From contig JAFRIW010000023.1 of NCBI GenBank assembly GCA_017432565.1, forward strand, positions 1 to 36,276: a stretch of 36,276 bases of DNA. The letters run 5' to 3'. Position 1 is the stretch's first letter; each line of letters opens with the position of its first letter. A model generated the notes under the pieces. It worked only from the letters and a program-made list of their open reading frames with translations, was not told the origin of the DNA and ran no database searches. The DNA comes from Lachnospiraceae bacterium. GTDB taxonomy: Bacteria > Bacillota > Clostridia > Lachnospirales > Lachnospiraceae. This document shows positions 8,395 through 15,390 of this stretch, in pieces. A program made the translations under genes and the position numbers.

Positions 8395-9339
8395 ATGGCA
8401 ATTACAGCGGCACAGGTGAAGGAATTAAGAGAAGCAACCGGCGCAGGCATGATGGACTGCAAGAAGGCTCTGACCGAGACCAACGGCGATATGGATGCAG
8501 CCGTTGAATATCTTCGCAAGAACGGCATCATGAAGGCGGAGAAGAAGGCGAGCCGTATCGCTGCGGAAGGTCTGACCATGATCGCAAGCGAAGGCAACGC
8601 GGCAGCAGTCGTCGAAGTCAACTCCGAGACAGACTTCGTCGCAAAGAACGAGAAGTTCCGCGACTATGTCTGCAAGGTCGCAAATCAGGCTCTGCACAGC
8701 GATGCGCAGGATCTGGAGAGCTTCCTTGCTGAGAAGTGGGAAGACAATCCGGAAGAGACCGTCAAGGAAGCGCTGGTCGGCATGATCGCCGTCATCAGCG
8801 AGAAGCTGGATATCCGCCGCTTCAAGAAGGTTGTTGCGGATGAGGGCTGTGTAGCCACCTATGTACACGGCGGCGGCCGCATCAGTGTTATCGTTGATGC
8901 GAAGACCAACGTTGTGAACGACGCTGTGAAGGAAGCACTGACCAACCTTGCAATGCAGATTGCTGCTCTGAATCCGAAGTACGTCTCCATGGACGATGTC
9001 TCCGAGGAGTACAAGGAGCATGAGAAGGAGATCCTTCTGGCGCAGGCCATCAAGGAGAACGAAGAGCTTCCTGAGAACAAGAGAAAGCCTCAGCAGATCA
9101 TCGAGAAGATGCTGATGGGCAGACTTACCAAGGAACTCAAGGAGATCTGCCTGCTGGAGCAGGTTTATGTAAAGGCTGCAGACGGAAAGCAGACCGTTGC
9201 TCAGTATCTGGCTGACGTTGCAAAGCAGAACGGCGCAGACCTTTCCATTCGCGGTTTTGTCCGCTATGAGACAGGCGAAGGCATCGAGAAGAGAGTCGAC
9301 GACTTTGCCGCCGAAGTTATGGCTCAGGCAAACGCGTAA
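8395..9339 (+). CDS. tsf: Translation elongation factor Ts
   Basis: A 314-aa EF-Ts, the nucleotide exchange factor that reloads EF-Tu. The UBA-like N-terminal domain is clear (VKELREATGAGMMDCKKAL, then MDAAVEYLRKNG), followed by the EF-Tu contact motif SETDFVAKN and the two core subdomains. The reading frame is open further upstream to 8200, inside rpsB, but ATG 8395 is preceded by AAAGGAG (8378-8384) and begins the conserved domain, so it is the start. The 73-bp gap after rpsB contains a small GATCGA/TCGATC hairpin near 8349-8365. A terminator follows the stop. Confidence 0.98.
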   Translation: MAITAAQVKELREATGAGMMDCKKALTETNGDMDAAVEYLRKNGIMKAEKKASRIAAEGLTMIASEGNAAAVVEVNSETDFVAKNEKFRDYVCKVANQALHSDAQDLESFLAEKWEDNPEETVKEALVGMIAVISEKLDIRRFKKVVADEGCVATYVHGGGRISVIVDAKTNVVNDAVKEALTNLAMQIAALNPKYVSMDDVSEEYKEHEKEILLAQAIKENEELPENKRKPQQIIEKMLMGRLTKELKEICLLEQVYVKAADGKQTVAQYLADVAKQNGADLSIRGFVRYETGEGIEKRVDDFAAEVMAQANA

Positions 9340-9405
9340 TAGAAAGTTAAGAACAGCCGGAAAGCAGAAAACAGTTGTCGGCTGAAAAGAAACAATTGGA
9401 CAATG

Positions 9406-9445
9406 AGCACGGCCTTGCGGGTTGCAGGGTCGTGCTTGTGTGCTT
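9406..9445 (+). terminator. Intrinsic terminator of rpsB-tsf
   Basis: A 13-bp stem with two wobble pairs (9406-9418 with 9424-9436) and a 5-nt loop is followed by a weak T-rich tail. It overlaps the predicted -35 region of the next promoter. Confidence 0.75.
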
Positions 9446-9451
9446 TATAAT
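9422..9451 (+). promoter_or_regulatory. Promoter of mecA and the downstream gene run
   Basis: TTGCAG (9422-9427) and a perfect TATAAT (9446-9451) are 18 bp apart. The -35 box lies inside the loop and right arm of the tsf terminator. Transcription would start close to 9458-9460, at or next to the mecA ATG. Confidence 0.6.
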
Positions 9452-9459
9452 CTTACATT

Positions 9460-10191
9460 ATGATCTTTCGAAGAATAGACGATAAAACAATTAACTGCAT
9501 CATTACACCCCAGGACCTGATCGACAACGGCCTGCAGATGGACGATATTTTTGAGCGGCGGGGCGTCGCCATGGAGTTCCTGAAGCAGATCATCGATGAG
9601 GCGGCGCGGCGCGAGAACGTCCACATCACGGGCGAACATACTTCCATGCGCCTGACGATTCTGCCCGATCACTCCTTAAGCCTGACACTTTCGGACCACG
9701 CTTCCCCGGCGATGGATCCGGCGGTTTCGAAGCTGGTTATGGACGCGGTCAGGAAATCCATGCAGGCGCGCGGGATTCCGACGCCTGACAGCAGCTCCGG
9801 CGGGTCCGCTTCTTCCGGCAGCAGCCGCAGAAAATCCGCAGCGAATCCGGAGACGTCCGAGGACGGAGAGGGGCAAAATCTGACTGCCCGTCCGCAGACC
9901 TGGGTCTTCCGGTTTGAGAGCATGCGGGATGTCACACGCAGCTGCCGCTTCCTGATGGACTTTGTCGATCTGGACACATCGCTGTACAGGGACAATGCGG
10001 GAGATTATTACCTGCTGGTCAGCCTGCCCGCCGAGGCAGCCCTCAGCCGCGAAGAGTTTGAGCGCATCGTGCTGACAGCCAATGAGTACGGTGAACTTCT
10101 GACCGGGCACAGGACCGGCGCGGCGCTCATAAAGGAGCACGCGGAGTGCATGATCCCGCAGAATGCGGCCATGCTGCTCGGGAGGCTGTGA
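9460..10191 (+). CDS. mecA: MecA-type Clp adaptor protein
   Basis: The 243-aa product has two domains joined by a Ser/Gly-rich linker. The N-terminal ~80 residues (MIFRRIDDKTINCIITPQDL, then DDIFERR and FLKQIIDEA) match the MecA substrate-binding domain. The C-terminal ~90 residues (TWVFRFESM, LYRDNAGDYYLLVSL, NEYGELL, LIKEHAECMI) match the domain that binds ClpC. MecA delivers substrates such as competence or stress regulators to ClpCP in Firmicutes; the target here is unknown. The linker (~105-135: SSSGGSASSGSS) is longer and simpler than in Bacillus. No Shine-Dalgarno sequence precedes ATG 9460 and a TATAAT lies only 8 bp upstream, so the message may be leaderless. The next gene starts 2 bp after the stop. 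Confidence 0.85.
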   Translation: MIFRRIDDKTINCIITPQDLIDNGLQMDDIFERRGVAMEFLKQIIDEAARRENVHITGEHTSMRLTILPDHSLSLTLSDHASPAMDPAVSKLVMDAVRKSMQARGIPTPDSSSGGSASSGSSRRKSAANPETSEDGEGQNLTARPQTWVFRFESMRDVTRSCRFLMDFVDLDTSLYRDNAGDYYLLVSLPAEAALSREEFERIVLTANEYGELLTGHRTGAALIKEHAECMIPQNAAMLLGRL

Positions 10192-10192
10192 G

Positions 10193-11023
10193 ATGCAGCT
10201 GATCCGGCTTAATCAATATCTGGCGTCCTGCGGTGTGTGTTCCAGGCGCGCCGCGGACGAGCTGATCCGCCAGGGCGAGGTGACGATCGACGGTCGGATT
10301 GCCCAGGTCGGCGACAAGGTCAGCGGAGAAGAACGGATCGTCGTTTCCGGCCGTGCGGTGCATGGCGGGGAGCGGCGTATTGTTGTTGCTTATTACAAAC
10401 CGGTGGGTGTGACCGTGACGGATTCCGATCCGCACGCGGAGGTCACCCTCCGGGATGTTTTTCATTATCCGGAGCGTCTGACGTATGCAGGCCGGCTGGA
10501 CAAGGACTCGGAGGGACTCCTTCTGATGACCAACGACGGACAGCTGGTAGACAAAATGATGCGCGGGCGCGCCGGACATGAAAAAGAATACATTGTCCGT
10601 GTGCGCGGCAAAATTACGGATGAGGACTTAGAGCGCCTCTCGAAGGGTATCTGGCTTCCTGACCTGCGTGTCAAAACAAAGCCCTGCAAGGTTACGCGCC
10701 TTGGCGAGGACACCTTCCGGATTGTCCTGACACAGGGACTGAACCGGCAGATCCGCCGCATGTGTCATACCATCGGCAGAGACGTGAAGCAGCTGAAGCG
10801 TGTCCGCGTCCTGACCGTCATGCTGGGCGGCTTAAAGCCCGGAGAAATGCGCGAACTCTCATCGGAGGAAATCGCGAAGCTCATGAAGGCGTGTGAGAAA
10901 CCCGCCCGGAATGCCCGGAGCGGAGAGCAGGCGTCAGCCGCCCGGAATTCTCAGAGCAAAGAGCAGGCAGCATCTGCCCGGAATACCGGGAACGGAACCA
11001 GGAGGAAGAGATTCTATGGATGA
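10193..11023 (+). CDS. rluF: 23S rRNA pseudouridine synthase, RluF type
   Basis: This 276-aa enzyme of the RsuA/RluB/E/F family starts with an S4 RNA-binding domain (residues ~1-50: RLNQYLASCGVCSRRAADEL). The catalytic motif GRLDKDSEGLLLMTNDG follows, with Asp103 as nucleophile. The motif TQGLNRQIRRMC is the RluF version, so uridine 2604 of 23S rRNA is the likely target by family. ATG 10193 is chosen because GGAGG (10181-10185) precedes it and the S4 domain begins there. The last ~40 residues are an Arg/Asn/Ala/Gln-rich tail made of 12-residue repeats and are unlikely to belong to the enzyme core. The 3' end overlaps ligA by 8 bp. Confidence 0.85.
   Translation: MQLIRLNQYLASCGVCSRRAADELIRQGEVTIDGRIAQVGDKVSGEERIVVSGRAVHGGERRIVVAYYKPVGVTVTDSDPHAEVTLRDVFHYPERLTYAGRLDKDSEGLLLMTNDGQLVDKMMRGRAGHEKEYIVRVRGKITDEDLERLSKGIWLPDLRVKTKPCKVTRLGEDTFRIVLTQGLNRQIRRMCHTIGRDVKQLKRVRVLTVMLGGLKPGEMRELSSEEIAKLMKACEKPARNARSGEQASAARNSQSKEQAASARNTGNGTRRKRFYG
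10904..10995 (+). repeat. 36-bp tandem repeat in the 3' end of rluF
   Basis: Copies start at 10904, 10940 and 10976, each with GCCCGGAAT, giving about 2.5 imperfect copies of a 12-codon unit (ARN...EQA). It encodes the low-complexity C-terminal tail of the pseudouridine synthase. Confidence 0.8.
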
Positions 11024-13109
11024 GCAGCGCAGAATGCGTGAGCTGATTGATCTCTTAACCCGCGCGTCCAGAGCATACTACGCCGAGGATACGGAGATCA
11101 TGAGCAACTATGAATATGACGCGCTCTACGATGAGCTCGTCGCTCTGGAGGAGAAGACCGGCGTGGTGATGTCGGATTCCCCGACGGTCCGTGTCGGCTA
11201 TGAATCTGTGGACGAACTTCCGAAGGAGCGTCACGCGAGTCCGATGCTGTCCCTGGACAAGACAAAATCCCGGGAGGATCTGCAGGCGTGGCTGGGCGAC
11301 CAGGAGGGACTTCTTTCCTGGAAACTGGACGGACTCACCATTGTTCTGACCTATGAAGGCGGAAAAATGGTTAAAGCCGTCACGAGGGGAAACGGTGAGA
11401 TCGGCGAGGTCATCACCGGCAACGCCCGGGCGTTCCGCAATATTCCGATGACGATTCCCTTTGACGGAACCCTGGTCCTGCGCGGTGAAGCGGTCATCCG
11501 CTATTCGGATTTTGACAAAATCAATGCGCAGCTCGAGGAAGAGGCCGCGGAGGAAGGCAGGACCGGAGATGTCCGCTACAAGAACCCGCGGAATCTGTGC
11601 AGCGGTTCCGTGCGGCAGCTGGACAGCGCCGTGACCGCGAAGCGCAATGTGCGCTTCTATGCGTTTGCCCTGGTGAGCGCGGCGCCTGCTTCCGGTCAGG
11701 ACGACGGGCCTGATTTTGCCAACTCGAGAGAAAAGCAGTTCGAATTCCTGCAGGAGCAGGGCTTTGAGACGGTGGAATATCACCGCGTGAGCGCCGCGAC
11801 GATTCAGGAACGGATTGAATATTACGAGAAGAAGATTCAGCATTACGACATTCCGTCGGACGGGCTGGTGCTGCTGTTCGACGACATCGCCTACGGCGAG
11901 GCGCTGGGGCGGACCGCCAAGTTTCCTCGCAACAGCATTGCGTTCAAGTGGGCGGACGAGATCAGCGAGACAGTGCTGCGCGAGGTTGAATGGAGCGCAT
12001 CCCGCACGGGGCTGATTAATCCCGTGGCGATTTTTGACCCGGTGGAGCTGGAGGGGACGACGGTGCAGCGCGCATCGGTCCACAATGTGAGTATTGTGCG
12101 CGCCTTAAAGCTCGGCATCGGGGACCGGATCACGGTCTATAAGGCCAACATGATTATTCCGCAGATCGCAGAGAATCTGACGCAGTCGGATTCGCTGGTG
12201 ATCCCGGACACGTGTCCGGTCTGCGGCGGGCCGACGCAGATCCGCTCGGACAACGATTCGCAGGTGCTGGTGTGCCTGAACCCGGACTGTGCGGCGAAAA
12301 AGCTCAAGAGCTTTGCCCTGTTCACCAGCCGCAACGCCATGAACATTGAAGGCCTCTCGGAGATGACGCTGGAGAAGCTGATCGCGAGAGGGTGGCTGAA
12401 GGAGCCGGCGGACATTTATCATCTGGACGCGCACCACGACGAGTTTGTGGAGATGGAGGGCTTCGGCGAGAAATCCTATGCCAAACTGATGGAAGGCATT
12501 GAGCTGTCCCGCACGCGTTCCTGGGCGCGGATTCTCTATTCGCTCGGCATTCCGGGGATCGGCGCGGCGACGGCGAGAGTCCTGATCCGGCATTTCGGAA
12601 ATACGGACGCGATCGGAGCCGCATCGGAGGAAGAACTGGCAGCTGTAGAGGGCGTGGGACCCGTGCTGGCCGGCGCGATCCATAGCTGGTTTGAGAATGC
12701 CTCGAACCGGGCGATGCTGGATGATCTGATGAAGGAACTGACGCCGCCGGTGCCGGCGCAGCCGGAAGGAACCGGGGCAGCAGGTGCCGGAGCAGACGGA
12801 GAAGGCGGCGGCCCGGACGATGCGGCAGGCGGCGTGAGCGGCCAGGGTGCGGCGGGCAGCGCGATTGCAGGCAAAACCTTTGTCATCACCGGGGCCGTGC
12901 ATCATTTTGCCAATCGCGAGGCGCTGAAGGAGTTTATCGAGGATCGCGGCGGCAAAGCGGCCGGAAGCGTCTCCTCGAAGACGGATTATCTGATCAATAA
13001 TGACGTCACCTCGACGTCCGGAAAAAATAAAAAAGCACAGGAGCTCGGAATACCGATTCTCTCCGAAGAGGCATTCCTGGAGCTGGCGGGAGCAGAACAT
13101 GCCGATTAA
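11016..13109 (+). CDS. ligA: NAD-dependent DNA ligase
   Basis: The 697-aa LigA seals nicks in replication and repair using NAD+. Domain Ia (YYAEDTEIMSNYEYDALYDE) binds NMN. The adenylation domain has catalytic Lys103 in WKLDG, followed by TRGNG, LRGEAVI and IAFKW. An OB fold, a four-Cys zinc finger (CPVC ... VCLNPDC), helix-hairpin-helix repeats and a C-terminal BRCT domain (GKTFVITGAVHHFANRE onward) complete the protein. Two usual motif residues differ: TRGDG is TRGNG, and GEDVT is GEVIT. A ~40-residue Gly/Ala/Pro linker between the HhH and BRCT domains is unusually simple. ATG 11016 follows AGGAGG (11000-11005); the longer open frame to 10893 overlaps rluF and lacks homology. Its stop overlaps metA by 11 bp. 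Confidence 0.95.
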   Translation: MDEQRRMRELIDLLTRASRAYYAEDTEIMSNYEYDALYDELVALEEKTGVVMSDSPTVRVGYESVDELPKERHASPMLSLDKTKSREDLQAWLGDQEGLLSWKLDGLTIVLTYEGGKMVKAVTRGNGEIGEVITGNARAFRNIPMTIPFDGTLVLRGEAVIRYSDFDKINAQLEEEAAEEGRTGDVRYKNPRNLCSGSVRQLDSAVTAKRNVRFYAFALVSAAPASGQDDGPDFANSREKQFEFLQEQGFETVEYHRVSAATIQERIEYYEKKIQHYDIPSDGLVLLFDDIAYGEALGRTAKFPRNSIAFKWADEISETVLREVEWSASRTGLINPVAIFDPVELEGTTVQRASVHNVSIVRALKLGIGDRITVYKANMIIPQIAENLTQSDSLVIPDTCPVCGGPTQIRSDNDSQVLVCLNPDCAAKKLKSFALFTSRNAMNIEGLSEMTLEKLIARGWLKEPADIYHLDAHHDEFVEMEGFGEKSYAKLMEGIELSRTRSWARILYSLGIPGIGAATARVLIRHFGNTDAIGAASEEELAAVEGVGPVLAGAIHSWFENASNRAMLDDLMKELTPPVPAQPEGTGAAGAGADGEGGGPDDAAGGVSGQGAAGSAIAGKTFVITGAVHHFANREALKEFIEDRGGKAAGSVSSKTDYLINNDVTSTSGKNKKAQELGIPILSEEAFLELAGAEHAD

Positions 13110-14013
13110 GATTCAGAATGACCTTCCGGTCAGAGAAATTCTCGAAAAGGAAAATCTGTTCGTGGTCGATGAGACACGGGCTATTCACCAGGATATCCGT
13201 CCGCTGGAGATTGCGATCCTGAATCTGATGCCCAAGAAGGAGGACACGGAGCTGGATCTGCTGCGCATGATCTCCAACACGCCGCTTCAGGTGAATATTA
13301 CCTTTATGCGGATGAGCACACATGAATCCGCGCACACCTCCCGCAACCACCTGCAGCAGTTCTATTACACTTTTGACGAGCTGCGGCGCAGGCACTTCGA
13401 CGGACTGATCATCACGGGCGCGCCGGTGGAACAGATGGAATATGAAGAAGTGGACTACTGGCCGGAGCTTTGCGAGGTCATGGCGTGGAGCACGACGCAC
13501 GTGACCAGTGCCTTCCACATCTGCTGGGGCGCGCAGGCGGGGCTCTATTATCACCACGGCCTGCAGAAGAAGCTTCTGAAGGAGAAACTCTCCGGCGTCT
13601 ACCGCCACAAGGTTTATCACCGCAAGGATCCGCTGGTCCGCGGTTTTGACGATTATTTCCTGATCCCGCACAGCCGCTACACGACGGTCCCGCACGAGGC
13701 GATCAAGTCCTGTAAGGATCTGAAGGTTCTGGCGGAGTCTCCGGAGGCGGGCGTGCTGCTGATCACGGCGCGGGGCGGAAGAGAAGTCTATGTCATGGGC
13801 CATCCGGAATATGACCGCTACACGCTGCGCGATGAGTATGTGCGCGATGTGAAGAAGGGGATTAACCCGAAGATTCCGATCAATTACTTCCCGGAGGACG
13901 ACCCGGAGCAGAAGCCGCTCCTGGAGTGGCGCTCCCACTCCCAGCTGCTTTACAGCAACTGGATCAATATGGTCTATCAGGAGACACCGTACGAGCTTGA
14001 GGAGATCCGATAA
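13099..14013 (+). CDS. metA: Homoserine O-acetyltransferase (MetA family)
   Basis: The 304-aa enzyme activates homoserine for methionine synthesis. Family residues fall at the canonical numbers: Cys142 in FHICWGAQAG is the acyl carrier, and His235 and Glu237 in GHPEYD complete the site. Residue 111 is Glu (TGAPVEQME). In this family Glu at 111 goes with acetyl-CoA and Gly with succinyl-CoA, so the donor is probably acetyl-CoA despite the frequent 'succinyltransferase' label. ATG 13099 lies within the last 11 bp of ligA with a GGGAG site inside that gene, so translation is coupled. No SAM riboswitch or T-box is visible before it, which fits expression from the upstream operon promoter. Confidence 0.95.
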   Translation: MPIKIQNDLPVREILEKENLFVVDETRAIHQDIRPLEIAILNLMPKKEDTELDLLRMISNTPLQVNITFMRMSTHESAHTSRNHLQQFYYTFDELRRRHFDGLIITGAPVEQMEYEEVDYWPELCEVMAWSTTHVTSAFHICWGAQAGLYYHHGLQKKLLKEKLSGVYRHKVYHRKDPLVRGFDDYFLIPHSRYTTVPHEAIKSCKDLKVLAESPEAGVLLITARGGREVYVMGHPEYDRYTLRDEYVRDVKKGINPKIPINYFPEDDPEQKPLLEWRSHSQLLYSNWINMVYQETPYELEEIR

Positions 14014-14043
14014 GAGATCAGACTGAAGACGACAGGAGATTCG

Positions 14044-14346
14044 ATGAAGGTTGAATACAGCCCGGAGCTGCTGGAGCTGCTGCGCAGTAAGAAAAAGAGG
14101 AATATTTCGATCGAAGTGGCCTCGAGCGATCACTCGGACATCGAGGTCACGGAGATTTTCCTGCGCTATGTGACGGATGAGTTCGCCGATTATCTGGTGC
14201 AGAAGAAAAAATACCGGGCGGTCACGACGGAGGTCGGCCGGATTTTGCTTCCAAACTATCGTCTGGAATATGACGACACCATCCGATTTTATCTGAAAAA
14301 AGTATGGATTTTCAGAAAACTGGAAGTAGAAGGTGTTCGTCTCTGA
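14044..14346 (+). CDS. Small conserved hypothetical protein (100 aa)
   Basis: It begins at ATG 14044 behind AGGAG, 30 bp after metA, so it is probably the last gene of the mecA-metA run. There is no signal peptide or membrane segment. The predicted shape is one N-terminal helix (SPELLELLRSKKKR) followed by several beta strands, ending FYLKKVWIFRKLEVEGVRL. This faintly resembles the HesB-like small proteins with a CC or Cys-Sec motif found in Clostridia, but the cysteine pair is missing and the protein contains no cysteine at all. I therefore leave it unnamed. Confidence 0.7.
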   Translation: MKVEYSPELLELLRSKKKRNISIEVASSDHSDIEVTEIFLRYVTDEFADYLVQKKKYRAVTTEVGRILLPNYRLEYDDTIRFYLKKVWIFRKLEVEGVRL

Positions 14347-14406
14347 GAATAAGCCGAAAAAACCCTGTAAAAAAATAACGTTTGCGCTATCTTTTTAAAA
14401 AAAGGG

Positions 14407-14415
14407 TGGTATAAT
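14407..14415 (+). promoter_or_regulatory. Extended -10 promoter
   Basis: TGGTATAAT is a perfect TG-N-TATAAT extended -10. No good -35 lies 16-18 bp upstream. It would drive the two unknown genes and probably cstA, starting transcription near 14422. Confidence 0.6.
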
Positions 14416-14432
14416 AGTCCCTAAGCCTTGAT

Positions 14433-14447
14433 TTGGGAGTTTCCCAA
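14433..14447 (+). other. Small hairpin in the 5' leader of the next gene
   Basis: TTGGGA and TCCCAA form a perfect 6-bp stem with a 3-nt loop, ending a few bases before the AGGAGAGGAG ribosome site of the gene at 14464. It could affect translation or message stability. Confidence 0.45.
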
Positions 14448-14463
14448 TGCAGGAGAGGAGATT

Positions 14464-14862
14464 ATGAAATTTTATTCTGTCGTAGAAAATACTTCAGAAG
14501 AAAAAGATTCAGAGAGTCTGGAGAAGGAATATAAAGAAGCCAGAGAGTTCGGTGTTGTGCGCGCAGGCGCAGGACACCTGTTTTTCCGTGCAAAATTAAA
14601 GCATTATTACATTCCTTACACCCAGATTTACCGCTGCTTCCGCAGGATCATGGCTGTTCCGGCCAAAATGTGCTGCGGGCGCGGGGAATTCGAGATGGAG
14701 AATCTGGTAATCTGCGGAAACGGTGACGTGGAACTTGCGCAGATCCAGCTGCCCGGCAAGCGCGCCGCGCAGGAACTGATGAAAGAACTGAAATTCCGGA
14801 TGCCGAACGGGAACTTCAGCGTTCCGCCGAAGAAGGAGAACGCGGAGGCTGCCGGGAAATGA
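14464..14862 (+). CDS. Conserved hypothetical protein (132 aa)
   Basis: ATG 14464 follows a strong AGGAGAGGAG site; the in-frame upstream ATG at 14428 has none and sits in the leader hairpin region. The protein has an acidic N-terminal helix (residues ~10-30), then strands FGVVRAGAGHLFFRAKLKHYY and IPYTQIYRCFRRIMAVPAKMCC, a glycine turn, and NLVICGNGDVELAQIQLPG with a final helix. This order of strands and one closing helix recalls a PH-like fold, but that is only an impression. The C-terminal 20 residues are Lys/Glu/Ala-rich. It overlaps the next gene by the ATGA tetranucleotide, so the two are co-translated. Confidence 0.75.
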   Translation: MKFYSVVENTSEEKDSESLEKEYKEAREFGVVRAGAGHLFFRAKLKHYYIPYTQIYRCFRRIMAVPAKMCCGRGEFEMENLVICGNGDVELAQIQLPGKRAAQELMKELKFRMPNGNFSVPPKKENAEAAGK

Positions 14863-15356
14863 TCTGCCGCACCAGAATGGAGGTGCTCGAACGGCTCCTG
14901 ACGCTGTATGAGCGCTATTACACAATCAACCGGGACAACCCGGTGCCGCCTTTTGCGGCAGAAGCGGAGTTTTCTGTTCACGGCGAAGAGTACTTTCTTT
15001 TAAAGAGTGCAAAGTACGCCGAGATGGATTCAAGGGAGATCGCGTTCTACGCACTTGTAGACCGGCTCGATGACCAAACACTTGACGAGCTGGATGAGCG
15101 GGCCTGGGAAGAAGGTCTCTCCCGCGTGAATGCGAAGCAGAATCATCGGAATACGGATATTTCGCTGTTTATCGTCGCGGATGAAATTGATCCGCAGACA
15201 GCGGCCAGAATAAAGAAGCTGCGCCGCTACAAGAGTTACCGTTTCGGCCTGTGGGGCTGGAGCGGGTATCGCGTGGTTGCTTATGAGCTGACCAGCGGAA
15301 AAAAGGTAAGCAATTACCTGGGCCGATCGCTGGAAAAGCTCTTTGCAAATATGTAA
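14859..15356 (+). CDS. Conserved hypothetical protein (165 aa)
   Basis: The start overlaps the stop of the previous gene (ATGA at 14859). An in-frame ATG at 14877 is an alternative that fits the first helix MEVLERLLTLYERYY. The middle contains a helical acidic segment (DRLDDQTLDELDERAWEEGLSRV) and the C-terminal part is basic and aromatic (RIKKLRRYKSYRFGLWGWSGYR). No signal peptide or membrane segment is visible. I do not recognise the family. Its position between a PH-like unknown and the transporter gene cstA, 34 bp away without an intervening terminator, suggests one transcript. Confidence 0.72.
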   Translation: MICRTRMEVLERLLTLYERYYTINRDNPVPPFAAEAEFSVHGEEYFLLKSAKYAEMDSREIAFYALVDRLDDQTLDELDERAWEEGLSRVNAKQNHRNTDISLFIVADEIDPQTAARIKKLRRYKSYRFGLWGWSGYRVVAYELTSGKKVSNYLGRSLEKLFANM

Positions 15357-15390
15357 CTATCATTTTATGAGGTAAAGGAGAGAGATAGAA

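Noticed and set aside
13000..13098. Upstream extension or riboswitch before metA
   Set aside because: This DNA is the BRCT coding part of ligA; the MetA family start is at 13099 with catalytic residues then at canonical numbers.
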